Part shown: positions 17,301 through 26,057 of the stretch, one piece after another
Layout: every line of letters begins with the position of its first letter
Numbering within the stretch: the stretch's first letter is position 1
Origin: an uncultured Saprospiraceae bacterium
GTDB lineage: Bacteria > Bacteroidota > Bacteroidia > Chitinophagales > Saprospiraceae
Direction of reading: 5' to 3'
Assembly: GCA_937921825.1 (NCBI GenBank)
Contig: CAKZVK010000081.1
Coordinates: forward strand, 1 to 43,041
Length of the DNA stretch: 43,041 nucleotides
The notes under the pieces: generated by a model
The model's input: the letters and a program-made list of their open reading frames with translations, nothing else
Told to the model about the DNA's origin: nothing
The model's database searches: none
Position numbers and translations under genes: made by a program

Positions 17301-20300
17301 TTGATCATCATGAAATCGAGGTTAATGTTACCTCGATCTGCTTCTTTTACTACATAGCGTACTTGCCTTGATTGAGGAAGAGATTTCCACTCAGTCTGCG
17401 CCTTACCATTCTTATCGGTAATAGTATACAATACTTCAGCCTCCTTAAAGTCTGTGACAAGAGCTAAAATGACCTCATCACCTGGCTGATACGATTCTTT
17501 CGGAGTAGAGATCCAAAAGTGTAATCCAGCAGGCGCAGAACTACTCCTATCAAACAAGCTGATATATCTCACCAACTGAGACTCTCTGCCCTTCTCATCT
17601 GTAGCCTTGATATCCAACTTATAAACACCTGGAGGTAAATCACTCAACTCCTCTAATGGAAGAGTGCTAACCATTTCTTCTTTTAGAATTAATGCTACCC
17701 CTCTTTCTACCCACTTGGATTTATCAGTCTCGTCCACGTAAGCATCATAAGGAAATAAACTTTTAAACTCTGACTCTGGCAGGTACTGCAACTCAGGATA
17801 GTCCCAATATCTTTTACGCTTTACCTTAGAAGGACTTTCTATGGCCGTAACCTCCATTTCTACATTTACCTCTACCCGTTCATTTTCAGAATTAAGCACC
17901 TCAATTTCTGAGGGATTGTAAGTATTAAGCTCTGCGTACTCCGGTAGTTCTACTTTCAGATAAAAAGGTGTCGGCGATAGCACAAAAGACTTCTTCGAGT
18001 TTACCGATTCGCCAGTGGCATCCACGGCATCTATATGTACTACATAGTTATACGGATAAGTGTCGGATCCCGATTTGGTTAGAAAATCTACAGTAAAGCT
18101 ACCGTCTGCGTTCGTGCGGACTGAGCCAGAAGCCACTTGTTCATTACTCTGGTTACGACCGCCATAATAGCCATAGCGGAACCAACTCCTCATAGATCGT
18201 TCCACTCGATAATTAACCACAGCATCATCTACTATGGACCCACTAAAATTCTTCAGTGTACCTAAAACAGTAACTGAATCCCCTAAAGAATAAGCTTTAC
18301 TTAATTTATCTAGTTCAAGGAAAAGTTTCGGTCTTTTGTATTCCTCTACTCTTATTCTTTTCTGATTGGTTTGACGACCGACTCTGGCTTCTATAGTCAT
18401 AGCTCCAGTCAGTCCATTTTCAGGCGCTGTCATAGCTGTATGAAATGTACCGTACTCATTAGCTTCAAGATCTAGGGTTTTGATTTCCTGATAATTGGCA
18501 TCTCGAAAGACCAACTGTACTTTTTGTCCTGCAACTATAGAGGGTATGCGCTCTTCGCTATATTCTACAACTAGTCCTTTTACATATACGAGTTGTCCAG
18601 GCCTATATATAGCTCTATCTGTAAAGAGTACAACTTCCTGATACTTATTTTTCAGTCTATGACGACCACTGTAGTGACCCTCTCGCAAGTCTAGATAATC
18701 TTTCCCCTTGGTCAGCTTATAAAAGACATTTCTTTCCTTGGACTTGTATTCAAATCTTCCTTGTCTATCTGATTTTAATTCTGCTACTCTATTCCATTTG
18801 TTAGCCCTGGTCTGATGATCGTATTGCTCTGTATATACTTCGACATTCACATCGGACAGCGGTTCTCCAGATATCCTATCAGTGACATAGCCCAAAGCCA
18901 TTCCCCCCTCATAATTATCTAGTGAGATATATGCCAAATTAGAAACATGAAAAACGGAGATGACACCTTCACTCTTACCTGCTTTATGTTGCAGTAGCAT
19001 TGCATACCGTCCTGCTGACAAGCCTTGGATAGGAAACTCAATGCTATGCCATTTATGGTCTTCAGCTTGTTTCAGCTCTAAACGTCCATTAGTAACTGTA
19101 GGTAAATTTGAGACAAAAGCTATTTTCTCTTCTGATTTATAAGTTCGTTGATATTTGGAAAAGGCATCATCTTCCAGTCTTGTGATCTTATATTCTAAGG
19201 CGCTAGAATTTCTATAATTTAGCTTGGCTAAAAATGCCTTGTCGAGAAAGTTGACCTGCTCTACTTCTACTGCGTACTCTTCTTTTTCTAATCGATCTCT
19301 GAGAGAAGAGATAAACTGAGTATAATAGTTACTGCTGCCTTCTTCTAAAAGTTCATCCAGAAGTGTAGCCGCTTGCGTATAACTGTCTTTGTAGGATTCA
19401 CTAGTCTTTGACTGTTGTCCTTCATTCAGATAGAGGTTTATAAGTTTGATATATGGAGCCTCGTATCCCTGCTGACCATGATGTTTTTGCCCTAAACTGA
19501 GAAGAGCTGTTTTGTACCTATCCTTTTTATCACTAATCGTCGCATGCTGATTAACGAAATCCAAACGATTGACCTCTAACCATATGCTTTGTTCTAGTGA
19601 GAGACCTGACAATCTTTTAGTGTCCCCAAAAACCCTTAATGCAGTCAAGCCAAAGTCGTTATAAACCTTATCTGGGTCCCCTGCCTTTAATTCAAATGCT
19701 TCATCGTAAATCTCCTCTTGATTAAACAAGTAAGCATTAGTCGGTAAGGAGATCGTAGAGGTAGAAGTAGTAAAATGCTGTAAAGCTCTAAAGTGTAGAA
19801 ACTGCTCGATATTCTGAGCTCTGACTTTAGGCTGGGCTTGATCACTTTTCTGGAGCAGGATATCGACTTCCAATAGTTTGGCAGAGCCATCATAAGTAAG
19901 TGAAGCTATATAATAGTCAAAGGCTTTCTTTTGGATCTCTGCCAGAGAATTAAAAGGCAGCTCACCTTCAGGATCAGGCTCTGCAATATTAGTCCTCTGA
20001 CTGAAGCGGTAGGCATTGGCCATAGCATAACTGGCATACATCTCTCCGAGAAGTGAACTGAATACTGCTTTAGTAGAAGGTGCATTTATATGAGTAAGTT
20101 CAGACTCGAGCTCCAAAATGAAAGTTGCAGGATCTTTATCCTCAAAGGTTTGTGATAACTTAACCTTATAGATGATTGCTTTTATAAGTTGATCTTCGTC
20201 GCCCTTATCCTTGGCAAGATCATAGATTTGCTCTACGATTTTATAAGCGGACTTGGGCATTTGGCGCTCCTCTTTCGCCACCTGCTTCCATAGTTTGTCA

Positions 20301-20374
20301 TAGTCGTTGGATTCCGAATCCGATAAAAACAAACTACCAAATAGGCTGAAGACTACAAGCATTAAATATTTCAT
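14399..20374 (-). CDS. Alpha-2-macroglobulin family protein, no thioester motif
   Basis: A very large (1,991 residues) exported protein of the bacterial alpha-2-macroglobulin type. In order: a signal peptide (MKYLMLVVFSLFGSLF); a ~450-residue helical N-terminal region; a carboxypeptidase-regulatory-like beta domain (YVTDRISGEPLSDVNVEVYT); MG2-type domains (AIYRPGQLVYVKGLVVEYSE); a low-complexity insert (AMESSAPIMKRAKTMQASAG and onward, ~1180-1240); the A2M core (LNETVFFYPSLSIIDG, then MNEALTKWNLLLF); and a helical TED-like region with a C-terminal receptor-binding-like domain. The thioester CxEQ is absent: the corresponding stretch reads SSNPSSTELINAVYGN. Protease trapping by covalent capture is thus unlikely. 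No lipobox and no partner PBP1C gene are present. It follows the FAD oxidoreductase by 65 bases. Confidence 0.85.
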   Translation of the reverse strand: MKYLMLVVFSLFGSLFLSDSESNDYDKLWKQVAKEERQMPKSAYKIVEQIYDLAKDKGDEDQLIKAIIYKVKLSQTFEDKDPATFILELESELTHINAPSTKAVFSSLLGEMYASYAMANAYRFSQRTNIAEPDPEGELPFNSLAEIQKKAFDYYIASLTYDGSAKLLEVDILLQKSDQAQPKVRAQNIEQFLHFRALQHFTTSTSTISLPTNAYLFNQEEIYDEAFELKAGDPDKVYNDFGLTALRVFGDTKRLSGLSLEQSIWLEVNRLDFVNQHATISDKKDRYKTALLSLGQKHHGQQGYEAPYIKLINLYLNEGQQSKTSESYKDSYTQAATLLDELLEEGSSNYYTQFISSLRDRLEKEEYAVEVEQVNFLDKAFLAKLNYRNSSALEYKITRLEDDAFSKYQRTYKSEEKIAFVSNLPTVTNGRLELKQAEDHKWHSIEFPIQGLSAGRYAMLLQHKAGKSEGVISVFHVSNLAYISLDNYEGGMALGYVTDRISGEPLSDVNVEVYTEQYDHQTRANKWNRVAELKSDRQGRFEYKSKERNVFYKLTKGKDYLDLREGHYSGRHRLKNKYQEVVLFTDRAIYRPGQLVYVKGLVVEYSEERIPSIVAGQKVQLVFRDANYQEIKTLDLEANEYGTFHTAMTAPENGLTGAMTIEARVGRQTNQKRIRVEEYKRPKLFLELDKLSKAYSLGDSVTVLGTLKNFSGSIVDDAVVNYRVERSMRSWFRYGYYGGRNQSNEQVASGSVRTNADGSFTVDFLTKSGSDTYPYNYVVHIDAVDATGESVNSKKSFVLSPTPFYLKVELPEYAELNTYNPSEIEVLNSENERVEVNVEMEVTAIESPSKVKRKRYWDYPELQYLPESEFKSLFPYDAYVDETDKSKWVERGVALILKEEMVSTLPLEELSDLPPGVYKLDIKATDEKGRESQLVRYISLFDRSSSAPAGLHFWISTPKESYQPGDEVILALVTDFKEAEVLYTITDKNGKAQTEWKSLPQSRQVRYVVKEADRGNINLDFMMIKEGRTYSQRIPIVVPWTNKELKIEYNTFRDELEPGAKEEWELVIKDMNGKAISGELLATMYDASLDQFVSHNWKRNFFPTNALAGQIRAKGFGKVNGQVYLSRTRYNTFHIFGYSPQLNTFGLYLNRRGRYMDEMAMESSAPIMKRAKTMQASAGAPEAAMADTASADFEVAEEQGGTSEWANNSKENNGTSNEVAKDNFSLRENLNETVFFYPSLSIIDGKATLKFKMNEALTKWNLLLFAHNKELQYTFDSKSILTQKPLMIEPHMPRFVRQGDLITINGKVSNLSDNTLETVSHIEIVDALSGKDITALFLKDSGKLSASLASQESTTIEWQFYIPEDYLEPIAIKMWTEGGGHSDGEQNLIPVLTNRKLVTETLPIHVSAESVKTISLDAMAKMNSSSSLVNHNYSLEFNVNPAWIVVKAIPQLTASSNPSSTELINAVYGNLLMQDILTKQPSIKKVIAGWTEEDLKSNLSKNEDLKINDLNNTPWVRSAIQEEEQRRQLKLHLDENYQQALVRDMVGRLKQRQTVNGGFSWMPGGRDNWYVTQNILEKIGHLSKLGIEVSALNAVVNPALSYIDNAFAEYDRKRTKRKNEHLDPIAIHYLYVRSFFTDQKLESKTSNLIGKYLKLCQEEWMNKSNFQEALIALAAQRFQEENLAKKILESLKEKMTVNEILGSYWNDQAGYYWYNNNVDKQAIMIELFHELGESQEQIDGLKLWLLKNKQTNSWKSSKATALACYAFILDNAKWLSTDGTLDISFPLMNEAVTIPKAELATGYFRKDWSKEKVQPEMSEIKVSNPNKNVSWGAAYWQYFEDLDKIEQFNDTPLTINKAVYKVAVDESGELLEKITTENTVAPGDKLRIRIELQVDRPMEFIEMKDMRSSGLEPMNVLSQYRWQDGLSYYESTKDRASYFYFDFLPKGNWVFEYDVKAAHVGKFSNGITEIQSMYAPEFSSHSKGIQIEVTK

Positions 20375-20439
20375 TGAAGTGGTTTACTAAAAAGATGCTT
20401 ATCCAGTATGTATTACATAGAAACTAACTAATTAATTTC

Positions 20440-21495
20440 TCATTGATTTGTTACGAACCTGTTAAGGTCTACCTCATCGGAGATTGCTTGTCCATTTAAT
20501 AACAGTTCCACAAACGATTTTGCCCAATAAGGCGCTAGAGAAGTGCCCTTTGTTCCAAAGCCATTGAAGAGGTACACATTCTTGTTTTGGTGATGCTGCC
20601 CGATTAAGGGTCGACGTCCTTTGACACTAGGTCTTACTCCAGCCTTATGCTTTACTATTTCAAAATCGGTTATCAGCAGTTCATTTAATTTTTCCTGCCA
20701 TTGCGCACGAAATGCCACTGTGGGCTGTTCATCTAGCTCATCCCATTGATACCCGCCACCCGTCCAGAAAGAATGAGCACTCAACGGCGCGATATAGATC
20801 TTATCTCTTAAGAGTTGTGATGGTAATTGTTCTTTGATCTTAACTTCAAAGGATTCCCCTTTGGCTGGCTGAAATGGTAAATTAGAAAAAAGAGGATTGG
20901 TCGTAGATTTATAGCCATCGCAAAAAATAATGGAATCAAAAGTATGGCCCTCATACGTATACTCTGAGCTCTCATAATTAAGTTCTGAGTAATCAAATCG
21001 CTTAGTAATCAGCATCTCTTTCTGGATAAGAAAATCTCTATATCCAGAAATGAAAGAACTCACATCTACTTGAAAGCTCTGACTTATCGTCCCATAAGAA
21101 AATCTAGTTTGGACAATCTTATCATAGTTCTCTAAGTCTACAGGTGCCAGATAATCTTTATACCCTACCCGACTCGTTGCTTCGTTCCATTGATTCTCTT
21201 GGCTCAAGTTATCCAATGCACGTATGATATTGGCTTTGGTAATTAATGCTAACCCTAACAAACTCTCAAGCTCTGAATAAGTGTTCTGGGCTACAGGAAT
21301 CAAGTCCTCTATCATCCAGCTTTTGACGTAGCGTCTACCAGTAATAGGATTGACTATTCCTGCTGCTGCTTTAGTAGCTGCAGAGTTATGATGATCATCT
21401 ACTAACTTATGAGGGATCCCTCTTCTGTATAGCTCAAATGATAAGATACTACCAGCCAAGCCTTGTCCAATAATGAGGCAATTCTTTGCAGCCAT
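20440..21495 (-). CDS. FAD-dependent oxidoreductase (DAO/MnmC-C-like)
   Basis: A 351-residue flavoprotein of the D-amino-acid-oxidase fold. The FAD Rossmann motif is at the N-terminus (IIGQGLAGS, Gly10, Gly12, Gly15). The segment KAAAGIVNPITGRRYVKSW and the C-terminal VRPSVKGRRPLIGQH with LFNGFGTKGTSLAPYWA resemble glycine oxidase, D-amino-acid dehydrogenase and the C-terminal domain of tRNA-modifying MnmC. The substrate is unknown. Its ATG follows the stop of the MmcQ-like gene directly (TAG then ATG), in an operon that includes trmH, so a role in tRNA modification is a possibility, but that is inference from context only. Confidence 0.8.
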   Translation of the reverse strand: MAAKNCLIIGQGLAGSILSFELYRRGIPHKLVDDHHNSAATKAAAGIVNPITGRRYVKSWMIEDLIPVAQNTYSELESLLGLALITKANIIRALDNLSQENQWNEATSRVGYKDYLAPVDLENYDKIVQTRFSYGTISQSFQVDVSSFISGYRDFLIQKEMLITKRFDYSELNYESSEYTYEGHTFDSIIFCDGYKSTTNPLFSNLPFQPAKGESFEVKIKEQLPSQLLRDKIYIAPLSAHSFWTGGGYQWDELDEQPTVAFRAQWQEKLNELLITDFEIVKHKAGVRPSVKGRRPLIGQHHQNKNVYLFNGFGTKGTSLAPYWAKSFVELLLNGQAISDEVDLNRFVTNQ

Positions 21496-21852
21496 CTATA
21501 GTGCTTCTAATTCGGCCTTTAACTTCTTAGTCAGTTTAGATACGACCAAGTCATAAGAATGCTTTACCATCTCTGCTATCAGGTTATCTTCTAGGCCATC
21601 TTCAAGATACACGGTGTTCCAGTGCTTCTTATTCATATGCCAGCCAGGTATGATTTGATGGTGGTTCTCTCTCAAGGATTCTGACCATTCTGGGTCTGCC
21701 TTCAGGTTCGCTCTCGGGGGTACATCATCTAGGGGTAACAAAGCAAACATCTTTCCCATAACCTTGAATACCAAAGTGACTTCATCAAAAGGGAAAGTTT
21801 CTTCCGCTCCTTTCATGGACAAACACAATTCCCTGAAGACTTCAATGTTCAT
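21496..21852 (-). CDS. MmcQ/YjbR family protein
   Basis: A 118-residue protein of the MmcQ/YjbR (CyaY-like fold, formerly DUF419) family. Hallmarks are the N-terminal GAEETFPFDEVTLVFKVMGK, the middle PRANLKADPEWSESLRE, and HMNKKHWNTVYLEDGL. The family is called DNA-binding in databases, but its function is not established. The ATG overlaps the trmH stop by 4 bases, and its stop abuts the ATG of the FAD oxidoreductase, so it is embedded in the guaA-trmH operon. Confidence 0.9.
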   Translation of the reverse strand: MNIEVFRELCLSMKGAEETFPFDEVTLVFKVMGKMFALLPLDDVPPRANLKADPEWSESLRENHHQIIPGWHMNKKHWNTVYLEDGLEDNLIAEMVKHSYDLVVSKLTKKLKAELEAL

Positions 21853-22469
21853 CTGATATACCTCTTGTAATGTTCCTTTTTGTAAGACTCGAATAAAGTC
21901 TGCTTAGCACCTTGCTCTGGTAGCTCCTCACTATACATTTGGGCTTTAGATCTCTGTCTTGCCGCTTCATAAAGTGAGACTGCACAGGCAACAGAAATGT
22001 TAAGTGAATTGACCATGCCGAATTGCGGTATGGTAAAATTACCATCAGCGTAAGATAATGACGTTTCACTCAGACCTGCATGTTCATTGCCGAACAGCAA
22101 GGCGACATCTTCTGTAAGGTCTAGTTCATAGAGGTCTTTGCTTTCGGCATTTAAATGTGTCGCTAATATTTTAGAATAGCGCTTTCTGACTTCTTGGAAG
22201 CAAGCATGTGGATCAGTAAAAAAGTGGACATCTAACCATTTTCTTACTCCTGTAGAACTTCCTTTGACATCATCAAATCGCTCTGGTGAAAGATGGTTCT
22301 CCGTATACAAAACGAATAGTTCTTGTATTCCTACTGAGTCGCAGGTTCTCATGACTGCCCCTATATTATGTGGGTCATGTACATTTTCTATAACCACTGT
22401 CATACTCTGCCTAAGGGCTGCAACTCGTGCAAACTTAGCCAAGCGCTTCTCTGTTATGACTTGTTCCAA
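21849..22469 (-). CDS. trmH: tRNA (guanosine18-2'-O)-methyltransferase, TrmH-type SPOUT enzyme
   Basis: A 206-residue SpoU/TrmH-class methyltransferase. The SPOUT motifs are all present: motif 1 in NVHDPHNIGAVMRTCDSVG (Asn and catalytic Arg), motif 2 in VALLFGNEHAGLS, and motif 3 in IPQFGMVNSLNISVACAVSL. The Lys/Gly-rich GSSTGVRKWLDV segment and the end YEAARQRSKAQMY closely follow E. coli TrmH, which methylates the 2'-OH of G18 in the D-loop of tRNAs. It starts 3 bases after the lipoprotein stop and overlaps the MmcQ-like gene by 4 bases. Another SpoU paralogue target (rRNA) is less likely but not excluded. Confidence 0.88.
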   Translation of the reverse strand: MEQVITEKRLAKFARVAALRQSMTVVIENVHDPHNIGAVMRTCDSVGIQELFVLYTENHLSPERFDDVKGSSTGVRKWLDVHFFTDPHACFQEVRKRYSKILATHLNAESKDLYELDLTEDVALLFGNEHAGLSETSLSYADGNFTIPQFGMVNSLNISVACAVSLYEAARQRSKAQMYSEELPEQGAKQTLFESYKKEHYKRYIR

Positions 22470-22472
22470 AAC

Positions 22473-23822
22473 TTAGTTCTTGATAAAGTGGTTGTCCTCA
22501 AATTCTAGAATGTATAGATGATCATTCTGAAAATACTGAATATCTTCAAAGGCATCTCCTTTCTTTTTATCGAAGACTTTCAGTACTTCATATTCTGTCT
22601 GGAAGAGACTAGCCTCATAGGTATCGAGGAAATACTGGAATTTCTTACCGTAATTCTTGAGGCTCCGACCGATGAACATCATCATATCAAAACCCTTAAA
22701 GACTTCCTCTGATGGAAAATCATTATAGAGTCTAAAGTATTCTTGTCGGAATTCTTTCACCTCTGGGGCATTTCGATCTAGGTAAGAAGTCCTGCAGATA
22801 CGCATTTTCAAATTATTGTAGAGATCAAATTGAATCTTATCTGATTCTAAAAGTATAGGCATACCGTATAAGACTACATCATTGAGGCCTTTCTCTCCAC
22901 TCATCTTTCGGACCGCATTATAAACGAACTTTTCATCTTCTACAAAGGACCAATTAGGTAGTATAAAAACAGAGGTCTTGTCTGTGTAAAAGATACTATC
23001 ATAAGCCGTCTCCCCTATTATCAGAGAATCTTCCTCTAGAAAATATTCTTTGAAGGGCTTAGTTTCTGATCCTCGTGTCTTGGCATCTGCAACTTGCTGT
23101 ATATATTTCATCATTCCCAGATCTTTCTTAGTCTTTCTTCCTAGCAGAAAAACTTGCTCGTCACTAAAGTTCTCTTTGACATGATCTACGATTTTGATCA
23201 TATGCTTCTTCAGGCTGGGCTTCAGTTGGATATAATAAGGATTGTCTTTGGCGACTTTGGTGCTTGATAACCAGGGCGAAACTACTGGTATTTCATTGGC
23301 CTTGCCGTACTGTGCAGTAGTAGAAAGCTGCCCTCTTTCTTTGGGCCCGATGATTACATCAGCATTTTTGCATTGTTGTAGTTTCGAATCAAAATTGTCA
23401 GACTCAGAATCTAAGGTCAGTACATCTAAGACAATGTCTTCCTCCTTTAGTCTGTCCAATGCTAATTTGGTTCCTGCATAGAAATGTACCATTCTACCTA
23501 ACTTAGAATCTGGATCACTAGCATCCTCTAGGCTATTATTATCAAGCCCAAAAGGATATAACAAAGCCACTTGATAAGCGCTACGTTTGTCTAATTCCAA
23601 ATCTTCAATCTTGGTCTCGTATTCTTTAGTTCTATCTATCTCTGTCCAATAGATAGTATCTACCGTTCCACTCGTTCTTGTAGTTTTGTCTGATTTGTTT
23701 CTATCAGTCGGTGGTCTGGTCTGTGTAGCGTCAGAAATCGTTTTCTTACTGCCTCCACAAGAAGCAAGAAAAAAACCTAGCGCTACTAGTATACCGAATT
23801 GTATGAACTTATTCCCATTCAA
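22473..23822 (-). CDS. LpoA-like periplasmic-binding-fold lipoprotein
   Basis: A lipoprotein with a type 1 periplasmic-binding fold, related to amino-acid ABC receptor domains and to LpoA-type activators of penicillin-binding proteins. After the lipobox (FLASCGG) and a Thr/Lys/Arg-rich linker comes the core: [54 protein letters not shown], and later [15 protein letters not shown]. No LysM domain is visible. I prefer the TTG start at 23822, which gives a compact 22-residue signal ([17 protein letters not shown] before Cys22) and a 14-base overlap with guaA. An ATG at 23858 would add 12 residues and a 50-base overlap. Solute binding versus peptidoglycan-synthase control cannot be settled from sequence. 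Confidence 0.75.
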   Translation of the reverse strand: MNGNKFIQFGILVALGFFLASCGGSKKTISDATQTRPPTDRNKSDKTTRTSGTVDTIYWTEIDRTKEYETKIEDLELDKRSAYQVALLYPFGLDNNSLEDASDPDSKLGRMVHFYAGTKLALDRLKEEDIVLDVLTLDSESDNFDSKLQQCKNADVIIGPKERGQLSTTAQYGKANEIPVVSPWLSSTKVAKDNPYYIQLKPSLKKHMIKIVDHVKENFSDEQVFLLGRKTKKDLGMMKYIQQVADAKTRGSETKPFKEYFLEEDSLIIGETAYDSIFYTDKTSVFILPNWSFVEDEKFVYNAVRKMSGEKGLNDVVLYGMPILLESDKIQFDLYNNLKMRICRTSYLDRNAPEVKEFRQEYFRLYNDFPSEEVFKGFDMMMFIGRSLKNYGKKFQYFLDTYEASLFQTEYEVLKVFDKKKGDAFEDIQYFQNDHLYILEFEDNHFIKN

Positions 23823-25347
23823 TTGTCGCAGGAGGTTTGGTACTGATATCATATACAACTCGATTTATACCTTTTACTTGATTGATAATTTCATTTGAGA
23901 TTTCTCCTAATAATTCATACGGCAGGTTAGTCCACTCTGCGGTCATACCATCGTTGCTATTTACAGCCCTGAGTGCAATCGTATATTCATAGGTTCTTTC
24001 GTCTCCCATTACACCAACGGATTTGACAGGTAGCAGTATTGTGCCTGCCTGCCATACTTTATCATACCACCCAGAAGACTTTAATTTTGAGATATAGATA
24101 TGGTCAGCTTCTTGGTTGAGTTGAATTTTTTCTTTGGTTAGCTCTCCGAGAACTCTGATGGCCATACCAGGTCCAGGAAATGGATGACGTCCCACAAAGG
24201 AATGAGGCAGCCCTAAGGTGTTACCTACCCTACGAACTTCATCTTTAAACAAGGTTCTCAGTGGCTCTACTAATTCTAAATCAAGTTTATCAGGTAGCCC
24301 TCCTACATTATGGTGGGACTTGATCGTAGCTGAGGGCCCTTTGACAGAAACGGACTCTATTACATCAGGGTAGATCGTTCCTTGAGCGAGCCACTTGACG
24401 TCTTTCATTTTCTTAGACTCAGCTTCGAAAACTTCTATGAATACACGGCCTATGATCTTTCGCTTTTGCTCTGGGTCAGAGATGCCACTGAGTTCTGATA
24501 GAAAATCTTCTGAGGCATCTACTCCGACTACTTGCAGACCTAGTTCTTTATATGATTCTAGAACTTCGCTAAATTCATTTTTTCTTAGGAGACCATTGTT
24601 TACAAAGATACCTGTGAGGTTCTTGCCGATAGCTTTATTGAGCAACATCGCCGCTACTGTAGAGTCTACGCCTCCTGATAACCCGAGTATAACTTTATCA
24701 TCCTTGAGCTGGGTTCTAAGAGCGGCAACCGTACTATCTATAAACGAGTCTGGTGTCCAATCTTTAGTACAGCCAGCAATCTTAGTAATAAAATTATCCA
24801 AGATCTGCTCACCCTCTAGAGTATGTGTTACCTCTGGGTGGAACTGAAGGCATCTTATATCATGCTTAAATCTACCGGGGTTAGACTTGAATACAGCAAC
24901 AGGAATGGAACTGGTATTCGCAAGGATAGTAAATCCTTCAGGTACTGCAGTGATACTATCTCCATGTGACATCCATACCTGACTAGAGGCAGAGACACCT
25001 TCTAGGATTACATCATTTTCTAGAGTAGTGATGGAAGCTTTACCATACTCTCTCTTATCTGACTTTTCTACCTTGCCACCGAACTGACTGGCAGTAAGCT
25101 GTGCCCCATAGCAGATTCCCAAGACAGGTTTCTTTTCCAGTATGGGTTCTATATCAAGGATGAGTCTGTTCTCATCATTCACAGAGAATGGGCTACCACT
25201 AAGAATTACTCCTTTTATCAGAGGATCATCAAAATCAATATTTTTATTGTAGGGATGAATCTCTGAGAAGACATTGAGTTCTCTCAACCTTCTGGCTATA
25301 AGCTGGGTATATTGAGATCCAAAATCGAATATTATTATCTTCTCCAT
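23809..25347 (-). CDS. guaA: GMP synthase (glutamine-hydrolysing)
   Basis: Converts XMP to GMP using glutamine and ATP. The 512 residues match the two-domain enzyme. The N-terminal class I glutamine amidotransferase has its nucleophile in LGICYGAQ (Cys79) and the His/Glu pair in [10 protein letters not shown] (His170, Glu172). The ATP pyrophosphatase domain has its P-loop at [14 protein letters not shown] (SGGVDS 224-229). The C-terminal dimerisation domain ends [15 protein letters not shown], the conserved GuaA end. It is the first gene of a tight operon with the lipoprotein, trmH, the mmcQ-like gene and the FAD oxidoreductase. The upstream region contains a promoter element and a nested hairpin. 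Confidence 0.97.
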   Translation of the reverse strand: MEKIIIFDFGSQYTQLIARRLRELNVFSEIHPYNKNIDFDDPLIKGVILSGSPFSVNDENRLILDIEPILEKKPVLGICYGAQLTASQFGGKVEKSDKREYGKASITTLENDVILEGVSASSQVWMSHGDSITAVPEGFTILANTSSIPVAVFKSNPGRFKHDIRCLQFHPEVTHTLEGEQILDNFITKIAGCTKDWTPDSFIDSTVAALRTQLKDDKVILGLSGGVDSTVAAMLLNKAIGKNLTGIFVNNGLLRKNEFSEVLESYKELGLQVVGVDASEDFLSELSGISDPEQKRKIIGRVFIEVFEAESKKMKDVKWLAQGTIYPDVIESVSVKGPSATIKSHHNVGGLPDKLDLELVEPLRTLFKDEVRRVGNTLGLPHSFVGRHPFPGPGMAIRVLGELTKEKIQLNQEADHIYISKLKSSGWYDKVWQAGTILLPVKSVGVMGDERTYEYTIALRAVNSNDGMTAEWTNLPYELLGEISNEIINQVKGINRVVYDISTKPPATIEWE

Positions 25348-25354
25348 TTGGCTG

Positions 25355-25362
25355 CAAATATA
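25355..25362 (-). promoter_or_regulatory. Bacteroidota-type -7 promoter element for guaA
   Basis: On the minus strand TATATTTG matches TAnnTTTG exactly and ends 7 bases before the guaA ATG (25347). If used, the transcript would be leaderless or nearly so. No convincing TTTG -33 box is visible at the usual distance. Confidence 0.45.
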
Positions 25363-25394
25363 AGAAATGCCAGCCCTGTAGCCTATGATGGACT

Positions 25395-25446
25395 AGGTAT
25401 AAAAGTAAAGGTGGACTAATTTCTTAACCCACCCTGCATTATACCT
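25395..25446 (-). promoter_or_regulatory. Nested inverted repeat between the OmpA-like gene and guaA
   Basis: Outer arms AGGTATAA (25395-25402) and TTATACCT (25439-25446) are perfect complements. Inside them GGTGG (25410-25414) pairs with CCACC (25429-25433). The structure begins 11 bases after the OmpA-like stop on the minus strand and lies about 30 bases upstream of the guaA -7 element. There is no T-run on the exit side, so it may be a 3'-end stem, an operator or both. I see no purine-riboswitch core. Confidence 0.4.
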
Positions 25447-25457
25447 TTATAATAAGC

Positions 25458-26057
25458 TTATCTTATTGTGATAGAGACCTTTGGTGATTCCTTATCGTTG
25501 GGATACATATTGGTTATGATCACATTAGACGGAACACCATTTACTTCAAAGTAATTTTTACAAGCCTCTAGTCTATTCTTAGTCAGCTCAATGCTTTTCT
25601 TATCATTGGCTGCGTGAAAAGATTCCAACAGAATAGATTTTGCTTTCTGCGCCTTAAAGTTTGTAGACAAAGACTTTATGGTAGCTATAGATGGATCGCT
25701 AAGAATCGCAGAATCATCGCCAAATTTGAGATATTCTCCAGAGAGAATAGGCGAGTTATTTGCTTTTGACTTAGTAATAATCTTGTCTTTCCTTGGCGGC
25801 AAAGGCGTTTTGGCCTCAGCTAATACAGGTTGACTTGCTTCTTTTCTGAATGGTACATATTGAAAATTATCTGAAGGAACAGAACTATCAAAACCACCTA
25901 AGTGATTAGTTACTTCTCCTTGTACAGAAATTATCTCGCTACCATCTAACTGTACCTTGGTAGGTACTCCATTAATCAGGATCACTGACTGAGCTGATAA
26001 ATGAATAAAAACAAAAGAAAGCAATATGGTCAATATTAAATTTTGAACATACTTCAT
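25458..26057 (-). CDS. Exported OmpA-like C-terminal domain protein
   Basis: About 199 residues from the chosen ATG at 26057, which begins a clean signal peptide (MKYVQNLILTILLSFVFIHL then SAQS). An in-frame ATG 15 codons upstream would put polar residues before the signal. The middle is Pro/Lys-rich. The C-terminal ~100 residues (EYLKFGDDSAILSDPSIATI through LTKNRLEACKNYFEVNGVPS) follow the OmpA-family peptidoglycan-binding layout: a strand, a helix with evenly spaced residues, and the SxxRAxxVxxYL-like helix as ELTKNRLEACKNYF. The classical Asp and Arg that grip diaminopimelate are not obvious, so binding is uncertain. The gene lies between nusB and guaA on the same strand, and the 238 bases upstream hold no other gene. 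Confidence 0.65.
   Translation of the reverse strand: MKYVQNLILTILLSFVFIHLSAQSVILINGVPTKVQLDGSEIISVQGEVTNHLGGFDSSVPSDNFQYVPFRKEASQPVLAEAKTPLPPRKDKIITKSKANNSPILSGEYLKFGDDSAILSDPSIATIKSLSTNFKAQKAKSILLESFHAANDKKSIELTKNRLEACKNYFEVNGVPSNVIITNMYPNDKESPKVSITIR

Noticed and set aside
24395-24847. A 150-codon plus-strand frame inside guaA
   Set aside because: Antisense to well-conserved GuaA codons, serine-rich, no domain; explained by codon bias of guaA.
25348-25457. A purine riboswitch upstream of guaA
   Set aside because: No three-way junction core or conserved loop sequences are visible; only a nested inverted repeat.
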